This document shows, piece after piece, positions 60,130 to 64,000 of a stretch of 64,000 nucleotides of DNA. A program made the translations under genes and the position numbers. The notes beneath the pieces were generated by a model that worked only from the letters and a program-made list of their open reading frames with translations, had not been told where the DNA came from and ran no database searches. The stretch spans positions 124,001 to 188,000 of the forward strand of contig NZ_AULS01000006.1 in NCBI RefSeq assembly GCF_000422405.1. The letters run 5' to 3'. The first letter of the stretch is position 1, and each line of letters starts with the position of its first letter. Origin of the DNA: Microbacterium luticocti DSM 19459. GTDB taxonomy: Bacteria; Actinomycetota; Actinomycetes; Actinomycetales; Microbacteriaceae.

Positions 60130-61584
60130 ATGAACACACACAAGACCGCAAGCCGTCTGGGGCGGCGCGCGATCGCCGTCGCCGGCGCGCTGGCACTCGG
60201 TTTCATGGGGGTCGCCGCCGCCATGCCCGCTTCGGCGGCGGAAGTCGGCAACGTCCCGCCCGCGCCCGACGGTGGCTACACGCTCAACATCCACAAGTAC
60301 GAGCAGCCGAACCCCGCATGGGACCTCGACAACGACGGCACCGAGCAGACCGTTCCGAGCGACGCGAAGCCGCTCGACGGCGTCGAGTTCACCGTCGCGC
60401 ACGTGAACAACATTGACCTGACCACGGCCGCGGGCTGGCAGGCGACCAAGGGTCTGACGCCCGCCGACGTCGCGGACCACCTTGACGCCGGCACCGTCCT
60501 CACCACGAAGGACGGCGGCCTCGCCACCGGAAAGTTCCCGCTCGGCGTCTACCTGGTGACCGAGACCAAGGCACCCGCCAACGCCGTAGGCACGACCGCT
60601 CCGTTCCTGGTGACCCTGCCGTTCCCGAACCACGACGCGTGGCTGACGACGCTCAACGTGTACCCGAAGAACATGGTGCAGGGCCAGCCCACCAAGTCGG
60701 TCGATGACAGCACGGCACTCGGCCTGGGCTCGACGGTGTCGTGGACGATCGACACCACCGTTCCCGCGGTGTCGCAGGGCAACAGCATCACCACGTTCGT
60801 CGTGACCGACGACCTTGACAGCCGCCTCACGCCCACGGGCGTGACGGTCGCGCTGACCGACGCTCACGGCACCCCGGTCGAGCTTTCGGACGAAAACTAC
60901 ACCGTGACCACCGGCGACCCGCTCAAGGTCACCTTCACCGACAAGGGTCGGGGCATCCTTGAGAAGAACGCCGGTGGCACGGTCACGGTGACCATCACCA
61001 CCACCGTCACCTCGGTCGGCGACGGCCAGATCCAGAACACCGCGGTCACCAACGTCAACGGCAAGGACTTCGACTCCAACACGGTGCAGACCAACTGGGG
61101 CTCGCTCACGCTCAAGAAGGTCGCTGGCACCGCAGATGGCAACGCTCTGAAGGGCGCCAAGTTCCAGGTCTACTCCGCCGTCGACACCAGCGGCCACGTC
61201 ACCGGAGACCCGGTGAGCATCAATGGCAAGGACGTCTTCGAGTCGAACGCGGACGGCATCGTGAACATCGCCGGCCTGCGCACCGGTGAGAACGGCACCG
61301 GTACCAGCACGTACTACATCGTCGAGTCCGAGGCGCCGGTCGGTTTCGACGTCGCCGCCGGCTTCGCCCCCGAGAAGCCGCATGCGGTCACCGTCAAGCC
61401 CGGCAGCACGGCCAACGGCCAGATCGTCGTCGTCGACCCGCAGGTGCCGGCCTTCGAGCTGCCGCTGACCGGTGGCGGCGGAACCGCGATCTTCGTCGGC
61501 GCGGGGGTCACCCTGGTGCTGATGGCCGCGGGTGCCGCGTTCCTGGTCTACAGCCGCCGTCGTCAGGCGACGCACCAGCAGTGA
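60130..61584 (+). CDS. LPXTG-anchored major pilin, copy 2
   Basis: A 484-residue backbone pilin, paralogous to 55484 along its whole length. It has a signal peptide (AIAVAGALALGFMGVAAAMPASAAE), LNIHKYEQPNPAWDLDNDG, pilin motif WLTTLNVYPKN, isopeptide-type middle domains, E-box YYIVESEAPVGFD and sorting signal ELPLTGG (from 443) with membrane segment and a RRRQATHQQ tail. Codon use is somewhat less GC-biased than in copy 1. Two tandem hairpins separate it from the sortase gene. Confidence 0.94.
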   Translation: MNTHKTASRLGRRAIAVAGALALGFMGVAAAMPASAAEVGNVPPAPDGGYTLNIHKYEQPNPAWDLDNDGTEQTVPSDAKPLDGVEFTVAHVNNIDLTTAAGWQATKGLTPADVADHLDAGTVLTTKDGGLATGKFPLGVYLVTETKAPANAVGTTAPFLVTLPFPNHDAWLTTLNVYPKNMVQGQPTKSVDDSTALGLGSTVSWTIDTTVPAVSQGNSITTFVVTDDLDSRLTPTGVTVALTDAHGTPVELSDENYTVTTGDPLKVTFTDKGRGILEKNAGGTVTVTITTTVTSVGDGQIQNTAVTNVNGKDFDSNTVQTNWGSLTLKKVAGTADGNALKGAKFQVYSAVDTSGHVTGDPVSINGKDVFESNADGIVNIAGLRTGENGTGTSTYYIVESEAPVGFDVAAGFAPEKPHAVTVKPGSTANGQIVVVDPQVPAFELPLTGGGGTAIFVGAGVTLVLMAAGAAFLVYSRRRQATHQQ

Positions 61585-61592
61585 CGCAGTGA

Positions 61593-61665
61593 CCGGATGC
61601 CACAGGCCCAGGTCTGTGGCATCCGGAACCACCGGATGGGAGGCGCCGCGAAGGCGTCTCCCATC
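61593..61665 (+). terminator. Two tandem hairpins between pilin 2 and sortase
   Basis: The first has perfect 13-bp arms CCGGATGCCACAG (61593-61605) and its complement (61614-61626). The second has GATGGGAGGCGCC (61635-61647) pairing with 61653-61665 through one G-T pair. They would end or reduce transcription into the sortase gene, which has no obvious promoter of its own. Confidence 0.7.
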
Positions 61666-61699
61666 CGTGCGTGAGAACATGCCTGTGAAGGAGCATGCC

Positions 61700-62641
61700 G
61701 TGACCGTGACAGCGCCCCCGCCGGACCAGCCGGCCCTGCGCCGACGCCGCCCGAGATGGCGCCTGTCGGGGCTGTCGGTGGTCATCGCGGCGATCGCCCT
61801 GGTCGGCGTGCTCGTCATGCTCTACCCGGCCGCCGCAAGCTGGTTCTCAGACCTGCTGCAGTCCCGCCAGGTCAGCTCGTACACCAGCGAGGTCACCTCG
61901 ATCGGGCCCGACGTGCGCGACGCCGCGATCGACGAGGCCGTCGCCTACAACGCGTCACTGACCGGCGGCGCGCTGGTCGCCGCCAACGAGCGCATCCCAC
62001 AGGCATCCACCGCACACAAGCCCGGCGACTTCGACTACGCCAAGCTGCTGCACGCCGACGACTACGGTCTGATGGCGCGCATCCAGATCCCGTCGATCGG
62101 CGTCGACCTGCCGGTGTACCACGGCACCAGTGACGAGACCCTCGCCAAGGGCGTCGGGCACCTCGAGGGCACTGCGCTGCCGGTCGGCGGCATCGGCACG
62201 CACGCCGTGCTCACCGGCCACCGCGGGCTGGCCTCGGCGACCCTGTTCACCGACCTCGACAAGGTCAAGATCGGTGACACGTTCACCATCGCGGTGTTCG
62301 GCGAGGTTCTCACCTATCGCGTCGCGAACACCCAGGTGGTCGACCCCGACCAGACCCAGTCGCTCAACCCGGTGCCCGGCAAAGACCTGGTCACCCTCGT
62401 CACCTGCACTCCGCTGGGCATCAACAGCCAGCGCATCCTGGTGACCGGTGAACGCGTCACCCCGACGCCCGTGCACGACGTCGAGGCCGCACAGGCACCG
62501 CCCGCCGGCCCGGGCTTCCCGTGGTGGGCGCTCGTGCTCGCTGCCGTGCTGGTGGCCCTCGGTCTGTACATCTGGCTCTCGGGCCGCCCCTCGCGCGCAC
62601 AGCGTCGGCAGGGGCCGGATGCTCCGGCCCCGACGTCGTGA
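61700..62641 (+). CDS. srtC: Class C (pilin-polymerising) sortase
   Basis: A 313-residue transpeptidase. It has an N-terminal membrane segment (LSGLSVVIAAIALVGVLVMLYPAAASWF), the catalytic domain with His174 in TGHRGL, Cys236 in TLVTCTPLG, and the Arg of NSQRILVTGER. A second C-terminal membrane segment (WWALVLAAVLVALGLYIWLSG) is diagnostic of class C pilin sortases. A DPW/DPY-type lid is not obvious. GTG 61700 has AAGGAG 6 nt before it; ATG 61679 is a weaker option. It is the only sortase in the window and probably polymerises both pilins. The housekeeping sortase that attaches pili to the wall lies elsewhere. Confidence 0.93.
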   Translation: MTVTAPPPDQPALRRRRPRWRLSGLSVVIAAIALVGVLVMLYPAAASWFSDLLQSRQVSSYTSEVTSIGPDVRDAAIDEAVAYNASLTGGALVAANERIPQASTAHKPGDFDYAKLLHADDYGLMARIQIPSIGVDLPVYHGTSDETLAKGVGHLEGTALPVGGIGTHAVLTGHRGLASATLFTDLDKVKIGDTFTIAVFGEVLTYRVANTQVVDPDQTQSLNPVPGKDLVTLVTCTPLGINSQRILVTGERVTPTPVHDVEAAQAPPAGPGFPWWALVLAAVLVALGLYIWLSGRPSRAQRRQGPDAPAPTS

Positions 62642-62735
62642 CACCGGCGCGCCGACGTCGGGGTCTGGTGCCCACGGTCGGCAGCGGCCATACTTTGTGC
62701 AGGACGCCGCCGTGGCGCCCGAGAAGGGGGACCCT

Positions 62736-62948
62736 ATGGGATTCGACGACATCGTGAACAAGGGCAAGGAACTGTTCGAGCAGAACAAGGAGCGCATCGA
62801 CGACGCCCTGCACAGTGAGCAGGCCGAGTCGATCAGCGACAAGGTGCTCGACGGCGCAGCCGACCTCGCCAAGAAGGTCGCACCCGACTCGGTCGACGGA
62901 AAGATCGACGAGTTGCGCGACAAGGCGGACGGCGCCATCGGCCAGTAG
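62736..62948 (+). CDS. MT0933-like antitoxin family small protein
   Basis: A 70-residue charged helical protein (MGFDDIVNKGKELFEQNKERIDDALHSEQ). It resembles the Rv0909/MT0933-type family, named antitoxin in databases but widely found without a toxin and probably a CsbD-like or cell-stress protein. No toxin gene adjoins it. AAGGGGG is the ribosome binding site, and a -10-like TACTTT is at 62690-62695. It sits between the sortase and the third adhesin and ends at a terminator. Confidence 0.7.
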   Translation: MGFDDIVNKGKELFEQNKERIDDALHSEQAESISDKVLDGAADLAKKVAPDSVDGKIDELRDKADGAIGQ

Positions 62949-62968
62949 CCCGGGCCGCGAGACTCACG

Positions 62969-62994
62969 GGGGCGGATGCTGTGGCATCCGCCCC
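62969..62994 (+). terminator. Terminator after the small protein gene
   Basis: GGGGCGGATGC, loop TGTG, then the exact complement and TTC; an 11-bp perfect hairpin. Confidence 0.85.
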
Positions 62995-63053
62995 TTCGTC
63001 GTGTCGGGGATCGTGCCGGACCGAACTCGGGTGAGAGTTCTTTCACAAAATGC

Positions 63054-63083
63054 TTGACGGGGGTCGGGGCAGGGGAGTACGGT
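63054..63083 (+). promoter_or_regulatory. Promoter of adhesin 3
   Basis: -35 TTGACG (63054-63059), 18-nt spacer, -10 TACGGT (63078-63083). It leaves a leader of about 115 nt. Confidence 0.65.
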
Positions 63084-63104
63084 CCCGAAACAGGGACTGG
63101 GTAC

Positions 63105-63139
63105 ACGTCGTTCGAGGATCTGGGGAGAACCTCCGACGT
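63105..63139 (+). promoter_or_regulatory. Leader hairpin of adhesin 3 with GGGG loop
   Basis: ACGTCG/CGACGT closes the base. After a TTC bulge GAGG pairs with CCTC, then an A-A mismatch, TCT with AGA, and the loop is GGGG. The GTTCGAGG left side is the same as in the leader at 57148-57155. Confidence 0.6.
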
Positions 63140-63188
63140 TCGGGTGCGCAGCATCGATGCGACACAACAGCGTGCCGCGATTCCTGAA

Positions 63189-63196
63189 GACTGGGG
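63189..63196 (+). promoter_or_regulatory. GACTGGGG leader element, adhesin 3
   Basis: GACTGGGGTCAGGG lies 9 nt before ATG 63206, identical to the element of adhesin 1. Confidence 0.5.
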
Positions 63197-63205
63197 TCAG
63201 GGGAA

Positions 63206-64000
63206 ATGTCCAACCATGCTGGGGATTTTGGTGGGAAGTCTGCGCGTAAGGCCGTGCGCCGACAGCAGGAGCAGGAGCACAAGCTCGTCCTGAGGCATCG
63301 CTGGTACGCCGGCATCGTGGCGACGCTGGTCAGCGGCGCGATGATGATCGTCGGCTATGTCCCGGCGTTCGCGGACGATGCGGTGCCCAGTCCCGCTCCG
63401 AGCAGCTCGTCGGCAACCGGGGGCGCGGGCGGCGACGCCGGCGACGCCGGCACGGCCGGCGGATCGGGCGGCACCGACGCGGGCAGCTCCGACGCCGGGT
63501 CCGGTTCCGACACCGGGGCGGCTTCCGACACCGGCGCAAAGGGCACCTCCGACGCGAAGGGCGCGTCCGGCGCGAAGGGCAGCACCGACGCGAAGGGCAC
63601 GTCCGACGCGAAGACGGATACCACCACCCCGCCCTCGTCCGACGCGAACGGCGATCAGCCGTCGCCCGAGGCATCCACCCCGGCGTCTGACGACACGTCC
63701 GGCACCGACGCCGGCAAGACCGACGCGAAGAACGACGGCTCCACGACCGCGCCCAAGCAGCTGACATCCAAGGGCGTGACGGTGGCTCCGTTGGCTTCGG
63801 AGAAGAAGACGGTGACGATCACGGTGAACGTCGGCGGCATCCGACAGACCAACAGCGTCAGCGGACTCGCCGGGGCGACCGTCACGGCGACGTCGGGCAA
63901 CAACAGCGCGACGTGTCTTTCGGATTCGAACGGCACGTGCAAGCTGTCGGGCCTTCCGACCGGGTACAAGTGGAACATTTCCATCATGGCCGTGCCGACG
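63206..64000 (+). CDS. Pilus adhesin 3 (5' part, cut by window end)
   Basis: The open frame runs to the window edge (265 residues). Residues 1-60 form a long basic N-terminus and signal segment (MSNHAGDFGGKSARKAVRRQQEQ..., LRHRWYAGIVATLVSGAMMIVGYVPAFADD). A Gly/Ser/Asp/Thr/Lys-rich stalk with DAKGTS/GAKGST repeats follows to about 190, then VTITVNVGGIRQTNSVSGLAGATVTATSGN begins a prealbumin-like domain like that after the stalk in adhesin 1. A VWA or other head and an LPXTG signal are expected downstream but not visible. A further pilin may follow, completing a third module. Confidence 0.8.
   Translation, partial: MSNHAGDFGGKSARKAVRRQQEQEHKLVLRHRWYAGIVATLVSGAMMIVGYVPAFADDAVPSPAPSSSSATGGAGGDAGDAGTAGGSGGTDAGSSDAGSGSDTGAASDTGAKGTSDAKGASGAKGSTDAKGTSDAKTDTTTPPSSDANGDQPSPEASTPASDDTSGTDAGKTDAKNDGSTTAPKQLTSKGVTVAPLASEKKTVTITVNVGGIRQTNSVSGLAGATVTATSGNNSATCLSDSNGTCKLSGLPTGYKWNISIMAVPT

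Noticed and set aside
62736..62948. Toxin-antitoxin module, from the MT0933 family name
   Set aside because: No toxin gene lies beside it; the flanks are a sortase gene and a terminator.
52491..63196. CTGGGG elements as CsrA/RsmA binding sites (GGA in loops)
   Set aside because: CsrA is generally absent from actinobacteria and the conserved core is GGGG rather than A-N-GGA; kept only as an unexplained element.
52491..63196. Poly-G tracts controlling pilus phase variation, as reported for some bifidobacterial pili
   Set aside because: The G runs before the pilus genes are only four or five bases long, too short to be strongly slippage-prone.

Overview
The window is from a high-GC actinobacterium, most likely a Microbacterium or close relative in the Microbacteriaceae. 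The reasons are the very high GC content, the rpoB-rpoC ... rpsL-rpsG-fusA-tuf gene order with actinobacterial sequences, many leaderless genes (a TANNNT -10 box 6-7 nt before the start codon), and constant use of the word GGATGCC/GGCATCC inside genes and terminators. No phage, insertion sequence, CRISPR array or rRNA/tRNA gene was found.

Layout. 1-2.5 kb: the tail of a carboxymuconolactone decarboxylase family gene, then a MacB/FtsX-type ABC exporter. 2.7-8.9 kb: an SRPBCC protein, a ComB-like phosphatase, a SprT-like zinc protein, a TPR-like protein and a large SARP/AfsR-type regulator. 9-10.9 kb: a DrrAB-type ABC exporter. 11-15.9 kb: a spermidine-synthase-like protein, 5-oxoprolinase genes pxpA and a fused pxpB-pxpC, and a lipoprotein with an apparent frameshift. 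16-23.7 kb: rpoB and rpoC with a strong promoter and a terminator. 23.8-31.5 kb: two distantly related secreted proteins, a glutamate-cysteine ligase family enzyme, an M20 amidohydrolase and small membrane proteins. 31.8-47.5 kb: a co-oriented cluster of Ser/Thr kinase, giant Ig/FN3 surface protein, MoxR ATPase, DUF58 protein, transglutaminase-like membrane protein, FHA protein and an Arg-rich membrane protein. It resembles the PFNA cluster described in bifidobacteria. 47.5-52.3 kb: the str operon (rpsL, rpsG, fusA, tuf). 52.3-64 kb: a sortase-assembled pilus locus with three large adhesins (the last cut by the window edge), two major pilins, one class C sortase and a small MT0933-like protein.

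How the parts work together. The pilus locus has repeated adhesin-plus-pilin modules served by one pilin-polymerising sortase. All five structural genes carry a CTGGGG element just before the start, and two of the adhesin genes also have a promoter followed by a leader hairpin that exposes Gs in its loop. The kinase cluster probably couples a cell-envelope sensor (giant Ig/FN3 protein) to phosphorylation read by an FHA domain, with a MoxR/DUF58/transglutaminase-fold module. That transglutaminase fold has lost its catalytic Cys and His.

The accessory parts are unusually rich in repeats. There are several families of imperfect palindromes in intergenic regions, one of them sitting in frame inside the pxpB-pxpC fusion, as well as short tandem repeats and low-complexity in-frame expansions in several proteins. 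A compact four-way-junction RNA fold lies between rpsG and fusA.
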